A stretch of 64,000 nt of DNA from Autumnicola sp041679265 (GCF_041679265.1 NZ_JBGFSM010000003.1:248001-312000); one strand, 5' to 3'. Positions 7,874 to 17,281 are shown, numbered from the stretch's first letter. Notes: generated from the sequence alone by a model not told the origin. A program made the numbers and translations.

Positions 7874-8173
7874 TTTTAATAATAAAATTCCTATTTGTAA
7901 AAAGTTTGAGGCAATTCATTGTAAATGTAGATTGCTTCTGATCGAATAGAGGAGATATCTATATCTTTTCTCAAACTTAACCCAGAAATACGAGATGAAA
8001 TATGATAATTATCATGTTTAAGGATTATCGCAATATATTCATTGATATTAAAATAATTCATTATAATTTATCACGTTATTTTTAATTAATTAGACATAGT
8101 GTTAAAATATCCTAAACATCTTTAACAGTGAAGTAGTATCGAGGCAAGACCATATATACATAATTATGAGTAC
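7874..8173. other. Gene-free stretch between HYC_CC_PP copy 1 and the small membrane protein
   Basis: No coding frame is supported on either strand. It holds the promoter and palindrome listed at 7972-8019; the remainder (8020-8173) is AT-rich with nothing recognisable. Confidence 0.7.
7972..8019 (-). promoter_or_regulatory. Promoter with palindromic operator of HYC_CC_PP copy 1
   Basis: Read on the minus strand: palindrome AAACATGA-TAATTA-TCATATTT (8019-7998), an 18-nt spacer, then TAAGTTTG (7979-7972), an exact match to the Bacteroidota -7 element TAnnTTTG. No good -33 TTG is present, as expected for an activated promoter. The palindrome centre falls about 42 nt upstream of the expected transcription start. 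The same palindrome and the same 18-nt spacing occur at 17368-17417. A CATGA-N6-TCATG pair has the geometry of a Crp/Fnr-type site; an AraC dimer is the alternative. Confidence 0.65.
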
Positions 8174-8338
8174 CTAATTTATAGCCATTATTACTGCTAA
8201 ATAGGCCGCCAAAAGAAATACTCCAACAAAAGCTATTATAGCAATGAGCTTATCTTTAAGGCTAATACTGGTGGTAGTTTTTTTGGTTCTTCTTGATCTT
8301 TTCCTGTAACCTTTTCGGTGTTTTTGGTATGATTTCAT
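8174..8338 (-). CDS. Small basic single-pass membrane protein
   Basis: 54 codons from ATG at 8338. The first 30 residues are strongly basic (KSYQKHRKGYRKRSRRTKK), then one hydrophobic helix of about 20 residues (LIAIIAFVGVFLLAAYLAVI). The positive-inside rule puts the basic part in the cytoplasm. No family recognised. It is the last frame of the minus-strand cus gene row, 118 bp below the broken P-II gene. The sharp split between charged and hydrophobic parts argues for a real gene; no homologue is known to me. Confidence 0.45.
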   Translation of the reverse strand: MKSYQKHRKGYRKRSRRTKKTTTSISLKDKLIAIIAFVGVFLLAAYLAVIMAIN

Positions 8339-8456
8339 GATTCATACTTTTTGCGATTTATGTAATTGTTTGGATTTTTAGAACCTATTTAAGGTTTTAT
8401 TGGTCAATAAACTGGTAAAGAATTTCTCTGGATATAACGAGATTTCAGTTTTAGAG

Positions 8457-8710
8457 TTACTCACTATTATCTTCTCCTGTCATGACCTTGAAAATATGCT
8501 CCACTTCAGAAACATACTAGTTTGCTCATTTTACTATGGGTAAGTGGAAATTTTAAAGAAGGCATGGCATTACGGCTGGTATACCTGCCGGTTCCTTCCA
8601 CTTCGGTTACCGTAATGCTTATAAAGTCATTGGCACGCAAAGCTTTGATTACTTCGTTGGTACGCTTCCTTCTAACAAATGCTTTTATTTCTTTCCGTAT
8701 TGGTTTACAT
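8457..8710 (-). pseudogene. P-II-like (PII-NG type) protein, two frameshifts
   Basis: The middle of the gene reads RKEIKAFVRRKRTNEVIKAL and ITVTEVEGTGRY, clearly alike to the intact P-II protein at 36587-36925 (KEIKAFIKPKRVQKVIEAL). It lacks an in-frame ATG; one extra T after the ATG at 8710 separates start from body. A second shift near 8508-8520 is needed to reach the C-terminus VSEVEHIFKVMTGEDNSE and the stop at 8457. Position is telling: it follows cusB, DUF3347 and a NosL-like gene of the RND operon just as the intact copy follows czcB. Known: the PII-NG subgroup is linked to RND metal-efflux operons. Broken gene, or two indel errors. Confidence 0.78.
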
Positions 8711-8744
8711 CCTTAAACAGGCTTCATATATAGTAGTTCCTCCC

Positions 8745-9182
8745 CTAAGCTTTTTCGCGGTGTTCCAGGTAATTCTTTTTGGATTCGTAATATGTTACAT
8801 TTCCCTTATGGTCTCGCAACACGATATAAGCCTGGGATTTATCTATCACATTTCCACTAAAAGGGTCAATGACCATTCGGGCTTCATCTTCCGTGGTCAA
8901 CTTCTTTACGCACATGTCGCAACAGCCGTAATAGGTTTTATCGTCCACCGGAATAGGTATTTGCGGCTCTCCCATATAAGCATTGTTGACCATACAAACC
9001 AGTTCATAAGGTATCTGGTCCCCTATCTGGTAACCACTTGTTGCTTTTAAGCTATTTGCGGTTTCTACAGTAGTTTCCATTCTGGTGGTAGCTTTTTCTT
9101 CTTTTTCCTCTGTGTAATTGCAAGCTGATAAAATTACTGCACCCAATAGTGCAAGGATGAAAAATTGAATATTTGTTTTCAT
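8745..9182 (-). CDS. NosL/TRASH-like lipoprotein of the cus operon
   Basis: 145 residues. Lipobox ILSAC near residue 20, then a 35-residue linker and the metal-binding-like domain: ELVCMVNNAYMGEPQIPI, YYGCCDMCVKKL (Cys-Cys-x2-Cys), and the NosL-like stretch IDPFSGNVIDKSQAYIVLRD followed by VTYYESKKNY. Paralogue of 2769-3281, which shares VCMVN...YMG...QIPI. Known: NosL binds Cu(I) for nitrous-oxide reductase assembly; TRASH domains bind soft metals. There are no nos genes here, so the likely task is periplasmic copper handling beside CusB. It is 73 bp below DUF3347, with a hairpin between them. Confidence 0.75.
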   Translation of the reverse strand: MKTNIQFFILALLGAVILSACNYTEEKEEKATTRMETTVETANSLKATSGYQIGDQIPYELVCMVNNAYMGEPQIPIPVDDKTYYGCCDMCVKKLTTEDEARMVIDPFSGNVIDKSQAYIVLRDHKGNVTYYESKKNYLEHREKA

Positions 9183-9199
9183 ATTTTTTGTGCCTGCCG

Positions 9200-9239
9200 T
9201 ATGGGCGGAAGAACCTTGGGGATGATTTTACCGCCCATA
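9200..9239 (-). repeat. Intercistronic hairpin upstream of the NosL-like gene
   Basis: TATGGGCGG (9200-9208) and CCGCCCATA (9231-9239) are perfect inverted arms with a 22-nt loop, in the transcribed gap between the DUF3347 gene and the NosL-like gene. It is GC-rich against its surroundings. No T-tract follows, so it is not a usual terminator; it could stabilise the upstream mRNA or influence translation of the gene starting at 9182. Confidence 0.6.
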
Positions 9240-9255
9240 TCCTGCAGGGCTTTAT

Positions 9256-9768
9256 TTAATTTATTGTCTCTTTTATGCTGCCACATTTGAGCATTCTATC
9301 ACCCAAATATGGATTCCTGATGTCCTTTTGATTGGAAAGCCAAAAAGCACCTTCATTATTATTGGCCATTGGGCAGTATTCCAGATAAATCTCCCCCATG
9401 GAGAGCTTTCCGTTTTTTACCAGATCGGCCATTTCATTACTTAGGCCATTAAAAGCAAGTCGCTGATCTTCCAGGGAAGTAGCATTCGATATTTTTCCGG
9501 CTTCTGTCTGCGCCTTTTTACTACCTTCAACTTTTTCTAGTGATTTGTCAAGTTGTGAGGCGGTTTGCTTTGCTTTCTCTTTATCTGATGCTACTAAGGC
9601 ATCTTTAAGGCTCAGGTAATTGAAATAGGCTATTCCTAAATACTTATTCTTAAATTTAGGTTCCATTTGCATATTCCCATCTTGCATCGCATGGCCACCA
9701 TGATCGTGTTGCGCATAGCTTCCTAGGCTCATTAGGGCCAGGGAAAGCATCATCATTGTTTTTTTCAT
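9256..9768 (-). CDS. DUF3347 secreted protein of the cus operon
   Basis: 170 residues. Signal peptide (MKKTMMMLSLALMSLGSYAQ), a short His/Met-rich stretch (HDHGGHAMQDGNMQM, residues 21-35) suited to copper, then the DUF3347 helical domain and its end motif YCPMANNNEGAFWLSN...NPYLGDRMLKCG. The same domain forms the C-terminus of CusB (next gene up) and two lipoproteins at 46625 and 47190. Function unknown; the paired C-P-M and late Cys suggest a metal site. Location periplasmic. Gap to CusB 39 bp. Confidence 0.85.
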   Translation of the reverse strand: MKKTMMMLSLALMSLGSYAQHDHGGHAMQDGNMQMEPKFKNKYLGIAYFNYLSLKDALVASDKEKAKQTASQLDKSLEKVEGSKKAQTEAGKISNATSLEDQRLAFNGLSNEMADLVKNGKLSMGEIYLEYCPMANNNEGAFWLSNQKDIRNPYLGDRMLKCGSIKETIN

Positions 9769-9807
9769 TTTTATTTATTTAAAAGATTACTAATTAATTA
9801 TTCAATA

Positions 9808-11643
9808 CTATTCTATAGTGTCCCTAATTTCCCCGCAAGTAGACATAGCCTGTCCCATATAAGGGTTCTGGATTTCTTCTGAAAGACTCAGCCAGGTAGC
9901 ACCTTTGTTATCATCGGCCATAGGGCAAAACTGCTCATAAACCTTTTTGTTCACTCCGAATAATTTTACGGCTTTGCTGAAATGGGCAGATAGATGTTTA
10001 AAATGTTTTCTTTGTGCTTTTAATTCTGAAGTTTTTGAAATAGAATTGGCCGAGGCTGAAATTTCTTTTTCAATGGTCATCCAGTGGCTATGTGCCTCAG
10101 GGCTGTTTAAAAGTTTCATATCGATCTGGGAAACTGACTGGTACAAATCCCTTGCAGAATTTGCAGCATTAGTTGCATTGTCCTGGGCAAAGGCATCCTT
10201 TAAGTTGAGATAGATTTTAAACGCCTGGTTTAGCTGATCTTTAAACTCCTTTGCCACCTCGTTCCTTTTTTCCATTTTAGAATGGTCCACCTGGCTTTGT
10301 GGCATGCCGGTGTTCTTTTCCATTTCCATTAGGGCATCGGGACTATCCATATCCCCATGGTTATGGCCTGTATTTACCTTTCCTCCTTCAGCATTCATCA
10401 TACTTCTTTTTCCACCTAATTGGGCGGCGGCATCTACTTTGAAAACGCCATTTACCACAACTTCTTCTCCTGCATTTAAGCCTCCCAGGATTACATACTG
10501 GTCACCGGCTTCAGGACCTAAGACCACTTCCCTGTACTCAAAAGTAGGTTCATCCCTAGATTGGTCCTTTACATATACAACAGCATTTTTACCTGTCCAG
10601 AGAATAGAAGATTTTGGCACCACCAATGAATTCTCCAGGACTTTCAATTTACTAGTGAGAATCCCTTGCACGAACATATCGGGTTTTAGGCTCCCGCCTG
10701 GATTATCAACCTCTGTCCTTACCAGGGCTACCCTTGTTTGGGGGTTGATCACCGGGTCTATAAATGTCACCGTACTGGTGAAGGTTTGGCCGGGCATGGA
10801 GGCAGCAGAGAATTCCACTTTATCTCCTTTTTTGATCCATGGCAAATCGCTTTCATAAGCGTCAAAAAGAACCCACACCTTCTTTAAATTTGCGATATCC
10901 AGTAATGCCTGCCCTTCGCTTAAGTAATCTCCTTCACTTACGTTCCTGGAAATAACGGTGCCAGACTGTGTGGAATAAATATCGAAATTATACTGGACTT
11001 TTCCATTCTTTTCGATATTGGCAATTTGACCATCTGTAAGGTTCCATAATTTCAACTTATTTATTGCAGCTTCGTAGAAGGATGGGTTGGTTTCTCTAAA
11101 ACTTACCGCTTCCAGCAGTTCTTTTTGCGCCTGGACCAGCTCCGGGGAATATATAGAAGCCAGTCTCTCCCCTCTTTTTACTTGCTGGCCAGTAAAGTTT
11201 ACATACAGCTTTTCTATACGACCTGGAAAACGGGAAGTAACATTGGAAACCAATCTTTCATCTGCTTTGACTTTTCCAGGTAAGTATACTTCTTTTATCG
11301 GGGAAGATTCCTGTACCCTAAACGTTTCAATATCGGCTATCTTCATTGCCGCTTCGGTCATCTGAATTTCTCCTTCTCCAACCATTTGCCCACCTGAAGC
11401 TACCGGAATAAGTTCCATGCCACATATTGGACATTGTCCCGGACCGTCTTCTCTTATCTGGGAGTGCATGGCACATGTCCATACTTCTCCTTCTCCTTCA
11501 TGGGAATGAAGTTCTTCATTACTATTGGCTTCTAAGGTTGTTTCCGTACCTGAAGAGCCGCCAAAAAAGAGCCATCCAAGGATTAAACCAGCTAGCAAAA
11601 AGCCAATAGCGATATATCCTGTTTTATTATCTATTCGTTTCAT
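9808..11643 (-). CDS. cusB: CusB-type RND periplasmic adaptor with HMBD and DUF3347 domains
   Basis: 611 residues, longer than E. coli CusB (about 400). Order seen: N-terminal membrane helix (11-28); a heavy-metal-binding domain near 55-83 with WTCAMHSQIREDG and CPICGMELIP; the membrane-fusion core (about 110-405) with lipoyl-like and beta-barrel segments such as YLPGKVKADERLVSNV; and a C-terminal DUF3347 (about 465-610) ending FCPMADDNKGATWLSLSEE. Known: adaptors bridge CusA and CusC and hand metal ions to the pump. The extra HMBD and DUF3347 could collect Cu(I)/Ag(I) from free carriers such as the neighbouring DUF3347 protein (inference). It overlaps the outer-membrane factor gene by 17 bp. 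Confidence 0.92.
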   Translation of the reverse strand: MKRIDNKTGYIAIGFLLAGLILGWLFFGGSSGTETTLEANSNEELHSHEGEGEVWTCAMHSQIREDGPGQCPICGMELIPVASGGQMVGEGEIQMTEAAMKIADIETFRVQESSPIKEVYLPGKVKADERLVSNVTSRFPGRIEKLYVNFTGQQVKRGERLASIYSPELVQAQKELLEAVSFRETNPSFYEAAINKLKLWNLTDGQIANIEKNGKVQYNFDIYSTQSGTVISRNVSEGDYLSEGQALLDIANLKKVWVLFDAYESDLPWIKKGDKVEFSAASMPGQTFTSTVTFIDPVINPQTRVALVRTEVDNPGGSLKPDMFVQGILTSKLKVLENSLVVPKSSILWTGKNAVVYVKDQSRDEPTFEYREVVLGPEAGDQYVILGGLNAGEEVVVNGVFKVDAAAQLGGKRSMMNAEGGKVNTGHNHGDMDSPDALMEMEKNTGMPQSQVDHSKMEKRNEVAKEFKDQLNQAFKIYLNLKDAFAQDNATNAANSARDLYQSVSQIDMKLLNSPEAHSHWMTIEKEISASANSISKTSELKAQRKHFKHLSAHFSKAVKLFGVNKKVYEQFCPMADDNKGATWLSLSEEIQNPYMGQAMSTCGEIRDTIE

Positions 11644-12934
11644 ATTGTTGTCCCATTAAATAGTTAATCCTATATATACTGTTGTTTTGTTCTGTTTGGG
11701 CCCGGACTAATTCAAGGTTGTACCCTAGTAATTGCCTTTCCATCCTTATAATTTCAAAAACATTATTTTGTCCGGTGGAAAGTTCAGTTTGCAATAATTC
11801 CAGGGATTGCCGTGCAATATTAGTGAGCCTATCATACAGCAACACTTTACGTTGCGCATCCAGATAGTTTCGGTAGAATTCTTCCATCTCCGTCAGGAGC
11901 TGGTTTTCCAGGTTTTTTTTCCTAAATATAGCTGCCTCTTGCTGTAACAAGGCTTGCTGCCTCATCGCCTTGTATTTTTTGCGATATAAAGGCAGCCGGA
12001 TCCCTACCTGGGGAAAAATAAACGCGTCACGCCCATTATCCTCCAATCCTACCTGCGGATCAATATCGTTTCTGGGTGATATATTGGTATAACTTGCGCC
12101 AAGGTTAATAGAGGGAAATCCCTGCTTTCGGGCCACTTCCACCTGCTCTTTAAAACTTTTTGCTTCATATTCAAGCTGATCCAGCCGTGGATTTTCCTTT
12201 AAAATGTTCTGAAAGATCTCCTGCTTTCCTAACAGGAGTTGTTCTTTCCACAACACTTCTGGCAAAAAGACAGGTTCTTCCAGACTTATGTTCAAAAGCT
12301 GTTCGAATTGTGTTTCTAAAGGTTGCCGGCTATCCTCCAAATAAGCGAGCCGGGTTTGCAGTTCTTCTTCCTCCATTTCTACCTGTAACACAGAGGAGAA
12401 ACCGGATCTTCCGCTTTCAAACTGCACTTCAGCCAGGCCTTTAAAAGATGCTAAAAGACCTAGGTTCTCTTTTGTAATCCTAATGGCCTCATTTAAATAA
12501 TACAATTCATTATATGTGGTTTTCACATCCCTAAAAAGTTCCAGTTTTGCATCTTCAAAAGCCTCGAATTTTGATTTGGCCTGTTCTACAGCAACCTTTT
12601 CCTGCGCGTCAAGCGTTCCAAACCATGGAAACATCTGGCTAAATGAAGCGGATCCCCGTTGCGCACCCAACCTTGTTTCCACAGGCTGGATAAAATAGCC
12701 TAGATTGAGCTGTGGATCCGGCAATGCACCATCCCTCGTCACCTGTTCCAATGCAGCCTGATATTGGTTGTACAGCGATTTTAACTCCGGGTTATTCTCT
12801 GCTGCAATAACCAGGTATTTGTCCAAATATTGCTTTTCCTGACTGTTCTCCTGAGAATAAATACTCGTAGTAAGAAAAAACAAGCAGATTAACATTAGCC
12901 AGTAAACCTGTTTAATATATGTTCTATTTTTCAT
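11627..12934 (-). CDS. TolC-family outer-membrane factor of the cus system (CusC-like)
   Basis: 435 residues with a signal peptide (about 1-27), then two repeats of the outer-membrane efflux protein domain, long helices rich in Gln/Glu such as NNPELKSLYNQYQAALEQV near 35 and NPRLDQLEYEAKSFKEQV near 243. Known: it forms the trimeric channel through the outer membrane for RND pumps. It sits between cusA (3-bp gap) and cusB (17-bp overlap), so it is translationally coupled. Metal choice is set by the pump, not by this protein. Confidence 0.88.
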   Translation of the reverse strand: MKNRTYIKQVYWLMLICLFFLTTSIYSQENSQEKQYLDKYLVIAAENNPELKSLYNQYQAALEQVTRDGALPDPQLNLGYFIQPVETRLGAQRGSASFSQMFPWFGTLDAQEKVAVEQAKSKFEAFEDAKLELFRDVKTTYNELYYLNEAIRITKENLGLLASFKGLAEVQFESGRSGFSSVLQVEMEEEELQTRLAYLEDSRQPLETQFEQLLNISLEEPVFLPEVLWKEQLLLGKQEIFQNILKENPRLDQLEYEAKSFKEQVEVARKQGFPSINLGASYTNISPRNDIDPQVGLEDNGRDAFIFPQVGIRLPLYRKKYKAMRQQALLQQEAAIFRKKNLENQLLTEMEEFYRNYLDAQRKVLLYDRLTNIARQSLELLQTELSTGQNNVFEIIRMERQLLGYNLELVRAQTEQNNSIYRINYLMGQQYETNR

Positions 12935-12937
12935 CTC

Positions 12938-15900
12938 CTATTTTTTTTCTTTTAGCTTTAAGGTCTTCTTTTCCCATTTTTTCTCTTGCCACATGCTATA
13001 TAAAACAGGTACTACAAACATGGTAATGATCTGGATAAGCATCCCTCCAAAAGTAGGGATCGCCATAGGGATCATAATATCCGAGCCTTTACCTGTGGAA
13101 GTCAATACGGGCATTAGGGCAATAATGGTGGTTGCGGCAGTCATCATTGCAGGACGAACCCTCTGGCTCCCCGCAATCAGTACCGCCTGCCGTATATTTT
13201 CTTTTCCTTCAGGACTTTCCCTTTCAAAGACCTGTTTTAAATAGGTTCCCATAATTACCCCATCATCGGTGGCGACCCCAAAAAGAGCGATAAATCCAAC
13301 CCATACGGCCACACTAAGATTAACCGGCCCTATTTGGAATACATTCCGCATACTATCCCCAAAAAGGTCAAAATTCAAGAACCATTCCTGGTTGTAAAGC
13401 CAAAGCAGGATGAACCCGCCGGAAAAAGCTACAAACACCCCAGAAAATACCATTAATGTACTCTGGACATTGCCAAACTGGAAATAAAGGATCAACAGGA
13501 TAACCAGCAAACTAATGGGGATTACGATCGAGAGGGTTTTAGCCGCTCTTATTTGGTTCTCATAATTACCCGCGAACTTGTAACTTACCCCGGCCGGCAC
13601 GTTAAATTCACCGTGGGAAATTTTCTCATTAATAAGCTCCTGCGCATTCTCCACCACTTCTACTTCAGCATACTCGCTCTCTTTGTCAAAGATCACATAT
13701 GAAAGCAGGAAAGTATCTTCACTTTTAATTACCTGTGGTCCCTGGACATATTGCACTTCAGCAAGTTCCCCCAGTGGGACCTGCACACCTACCGGGGTTG
13801 GTACCAGGATATCTTTTATATCTTCCGGGTTGTCCCTGAACTCACGCGCATAACGTAAACGAACCGAATAGCGCTCCCTGCCTTCTACAGTGGTTGTCAT
13901 TGCCATACCACCCACGGTGGCACTTATTATTCGTTGTACCTCTCCAATAGAAAGGCCATAACGGGCGATGGCCCGCCGGTTTATGTCCAGCTCCATATAA
14001 GGTTTACCCACCACGCGATCCGCAAAGACTGAAGCAGCTTTTATACCGGATACTTCCTTTAGAATATCCTCCAATTGTAAACCAACCTCTTCTATAGTTT
14101 CAAGGTCTGGTCCAAATATCTTTAATCCCATTGGTGCCCGCATTCCAGTAGAAAGCATCACAAGGCGGGTAGCTATGGGCTGTAATTTGGGTGCCGATGT
14201 TACCCCCGGCAAACTGGTAACTGTTACAATTTCCTCCCAGATATCATCAGGTGACTGAATATGATCACGCCACTGTCTAAAATATTTCCCGTCAGAGTCA
14301 GGAATGAGTTGTGAAATATCAAGGTTCTTCCTTTCCATGTTTTCAGGATCAAAAACTTTCCCGTTCTTTAGCACGTATTGTTCCTCATCATTTACTTCGT
14401 ATGCTATACGGTATCCATCCTTGTCTCTAACATATTCAGATTTATAATTAATCACATTTTCAAACATCGAAATAGGAGCGGGATCAAGTGCGGTAGCGGC
14501 ACGACCCCACTTTCCCACGGCGATATCCACTTCCGGGATAGAAGTTAAACGCTTGTCCAGTTGTTGGACAGTTTCTATATTTTCTTCGACTCCGGAATGT
14601 GGCATCGTAGAAGGCATAAGTAGAAATGAACCCTCGTCCAGTGGAGGCATAAATTCTTCACCCGCACCGGGAAATTGTTCTTCTAAAGCAATCCATGAAT
14701 CTGTTTTTCTTATATCCCACCCCACTTCATCTGTGGCTATGGCTACAAAACCAAAAATTGTATTAAATCCTTGCCAGGCAAGGATTCCAAACAGAAAGAT
14801 AAGAATGGGGAGTGCCAGAAATTTTTTCTTGTTATTAAGGCACCAGGTCAAAATATTTTGATAGAATCTTGTTACCATTAATAAAGCACCGAGAACCAGA
14901 AAAATAATGCCTGCAACAAAAACCAGGTTGGTGAAATAACTATTATCAGCACCAAGTGGAAGCCATTCTTTTGTCAGGAAATACAACACTCCAATCAAAA
15001 TGACTGCTATATTAATATAGTTCACATATTTCTTCTTCCCATCTGGCCATCGCGGTTCCAATAAATTGTTTAAGGCTAGCAATATAAATAGGATACCTAC
15101 CCATGGGACGTAGAAAAACATCAAAATCCCGAGCGCAAAGAGACTGTAATTCCAACCTCTCCTGGTTCGTGTAGCACCAAAATTCAAAGAAAATAGTGCG
15201 TGGGCCAAAGCTGGTATTACCACGATGCCTACAAAGAGGGCAGCTAACAGTGCAAAGGTTTTAGTAAAAGCAAGGGGTCCAAAAAGCTTTCCTTCCTGTC
15301 CTGTCATAGCGAAGACGGGAATAAAGCTCACTACGGTTGTTGCCAGGGCGGTCAAAACGGCCGAAGCTACCTCTGTAGTGCCTTCGTAGATTACCTCGAG
15401 ATTTCTCCTCCCCTTGTTTTCTGGCATTTCCAGGTGCCGTATTATATTCTCGGTGAAAATTACACCCACATCAACCATCACCCCAATAGCAATGGCAATA
15501 CCGGACAGAGCAACAATATTGGCATCCACACCGGCATACTTCATTACGATAAATGTAATAAGCACACCAATAGGAAGTAAGGTAGAGATTAAGATGGATG
15601 CCCTGAGGTTTAATACCAGTACGATCACCACAATAATGCTTATGAGAATTTCCAGGCTCAAAGCTTCTTCCAGGGTACCTAATGTTTCATGGATAAGACC
15701 TGAGCGGTCATAGAAAGGGATGATGGTTACTTTTGAAACGGTTCCGTCTACCAGCGTTTTACTAGGGAGCCCAGGTGCTATAGCTTCAATTTCATCCTTA
15801 ACATTATTAATCACTGCCAGAGGGTTGGAACCGTATCTGGCTATTACCACGGCTCCTGTTGCTTCGGCCCCGGCTTTGTCCAAACCTCCTCGCCGGGTTG

Positions 15901-16762
15901 CCGGACCCATCTGGATCTTGGCTACTTCTTTAAGACGAATGGGGGTATTTTCATTTACAGTCACTACTGCCTCTTCTAGGTCTTCCAGACTTTCAATATA
16001 ACCAAGGCCACGTATCAGAAATTCGGCACGGTTAAACTCTATGGTACGCGCTCCTACGTCCATATTGCTTTCCTGCACGGCTTTCATAATTTGCTGCACA
16101 TTAACCCCATAACTTTTCATGGCGGTAGGGTCAATTTCCACCTGATACTCTTTCACATAACCTCCAATAGATGCTACTTCTGAAACGCCTTCAGCCGCAG
16201 ATAAAGAGTATTTTATATAAAAATCCTGGATAGATCGGAGTTCCTGGGGATCCCAGCCTCCTGTAGGTTCCCCAGTTTTTGGATTTCGGCCTTCCAGGGT
16301 GTACCAGAAAACCTGTCCTAGCGCAGTAGCATCTGGACCGAGTGCTGGTTGAACATCAGATGGTAATGTTCCCGCAGGCAGGGAGTTGAGCTTTTCCAAT
16401 ATTCTTGAGCGGCTCCAGTAAAATTCAACATCTTCTTCAAATATGACATAGATACTGGAAACTCCAAAAATAGAACTACTCCTTATAGTCCTCACACCAG
16501 GAACACCCAGTAGGGCCGTGGTAAGGGGATAAGTGATTTGATCTTCAATATCCTGGGGCGACTTCCCCATCCATTCGGTATAAACAATTTGTTGATTTTC
16601 GCCAATATCCGGAATGGCATCAACGGGTACAGGATCACGAGGAAGCAAATCACTCTCCCAGTTGAAAGGTGCTGTGGAGAATCCCCAGGCAATCAGGGCA
16701 ACAGTAATTAAAACCGTTACCAGTTTGTTTTCAAGGAAAAACCTTATGATTTTATTAAGCAT
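12938..16762 (-). CDS. cusA: CusA/CzcA-family heavy-metal RND pump, long form
   Basis: 1274 residues; E. coli CusA is 1047. Seen: N-terminus IIRFFLENKLVTVLI, IPDIGENQQIVYTEWMGKSP, the TM4 region GIAIAIGVMVDVGVIFTENI and GVATDDGVIMGTYL in the second half. The TM4 segment belongs to the Cu(I)/Ag(I)-type (HME4) pattern rather than the DFG...DGAV pattern of the zinc pump at 38203. The extra length comes from about 120 residues after TM6 (near 525-640) with roughly four extra hydrophobic segments, and a charged insertion near 745-815. Operon: HYC_CC_PP copy 2, this gene, OMF, cusB. Substrate is probably Cu(I)/Ag(I). Confidence 0.92.
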   Translation of the reverse strand: MLNKIIRFFLENKLVTVLITVALIAWGFSTAPFNWESDLLPRDPVPVDAIPDIGENQQIVYTEWMGKSPQDIEDQITYPLTTALLGVPGVRTIRSSSIFGVSSIYVIFEEDVEFYWSRSRILEKLNSLPAGTLPSDVQPALGPDATALGQVFWYTLEGRNPKTGEPTGGWDPQELRSIQDFYIKYSLSAAEGVSEVASIGGYVKEYQVEIDPTAMKSYGVNVQQIMKAVQESNMDVGARTIEFNRAEFLIRGLGYIESLEDLEEAVVTVNENTPIRLKEVAKIQMGPATRRGGLDKAGAEATGAVVIARYGSNPLAVINNVKDEIEAIAPGLPSKTLVDGTVSKVTIIPFYDRSGLIHETLGTLEEALSLEILISIIVVIVLVLNLRASILISTLLPIGVLITFIVMKYAGVDANIVALSGIAIAIGVMVDVGVIFTENIIRHLEMPENKGRRNLEVIYEGTTEVASAVLTALATTVVSFIPVFAMTGQEGKLFGPLAFTKTFALLAALFVGIVVIPALAHALFSLNFGATRTRRGWNYSLFALGILMFFYVPWVGILFILLALNNLLEPRWPDGKKKYVNYINIAVILIGVLYFLTKEWLPLGADNSYFTNLVFVAGIIFLVLGALLMVTRFYQNILTWCLNNKKKFLALPILIFLFGILAWQGFNTIFGFVAIATDEVGWDIRKTDSWIALEEQFPGAGEEFMPPLDEGSFLLMPSTMPHSGVEENIETVQQLDKRLTSIPEVDIAVGKWGRAATALDPAPISMFENVINYKSEYVRDKDGYRIAYEVNDEEQYVLKNGKVFDPENMERKNLDISQLIPDSDGKYFRQWRDHIQSPDDIWEEIVTVTSLPGVTSAPKLQPIATRLVMLSTGMRAPMGLKIFGPDLETIEEVGLQLEDILKEVSGIKAASVFADRVVGKPYMELDINRRAIARYGLSIGEVQRIISATVGGMAMTTTVEGRERYSVRLRYAREFRDNPEDIKDILVPTPVGVQVPLGELAEVQYVQGPQVIKSEDTFLLSYVIFDKESEYAEVEVVENAQELINEKISHGEFNVPAGVSYKFAGNYENQIRAAKTLSIVIPISLLVILLILYFQFGNVQSTLMVFSGVFVAFSGGFILLWLYNQEWFLNFDLFGDSMRNVFQIGPVNLSVAVWVGFIALFGVATDDGVIMGTYLKQVFERESPEGKENIRQAVLIAGSQRVRPAMMTAATTIIALMPVLTSTGKGSDIMIPMAIPTFGGMLIQIITMFVVPVLYSMWQEKKWEKKTLKLKEKK

Positions 16763-16867
16763 ATCTGAATTACAATTAAATTAGTAATCTTAAAAAGACT
16801 ATAAGTATTCTTACACACTACCCTTAGAGAGGCAGCGTGAAGTCTTAGGAGAAATTTAATCGTACAA

Positions 16868-17281
16868 TCAGATTAAGAAAACCTGGTTCAGGGTGGGGAT
16901 ATCATAAACCAAGAGAGGAGGTGAATAATTTTTAAAAGGAACGGCTTGCCGGGTCTGTTCTTTGAATATATGCACCCAAAGAGACGGAGAAACAACCAGG
17001 AATACCTGTTGGAAAAGCTCGTGTTTAGCAATGGAGGACTGTAATTCATCCTGCCCATCCACTATGATCTTTTTCTGGTTACAGCACAGGTCCCTAAGAT
17101 CTTCCTTTTGGGAAGATGACTGTTCGTGAAAGTGCACTCCACAGCTTTCGGCTTTAGAAAATACAGCCGAATCCACTAAGAATTTTCCGCAGAAATGTTG
17201 ATCAACCACAAAAGAACTTGTAGAAAACAGCACCAGCAGCGCTAATGAAAAAGCAGATATTTTTTGTAAAATTGTTTTCAC
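16868..17281 (-). CDS. HYC_CC_PP family secreted metal-associated protein (copy 2)
   Basis: 137 residues. Signal-like helix, then VDQHFCGKFLVD (HYC position), ESCGVHFHEQ, RDLCCNQKK (CC), and NYSPPLLVYD (PP) before a hydrophobic end VFLI. It is the first gene of the cus operon, 105 bp above cusA, and its promoter carries the same palindrome as copy 1. His-x-His next to Cys (GVHFH) hints at a metal site. No known activity; probably periplasmic or membrane-attached. Confidence 0.85.
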   Translation of the reverse strand: MKTILQKISAFSLALLVLFSTSSFVVDQHFCGKFLVDSAVFSKAESCGVHFHEQSSSQKEDLRDLCCNQKKIIVDGQDELQSSIAKHELFQQVFLVVSPSLWVHIFKEQTRQAVPFKNYSPPLLVYDIPTLNQVFLI

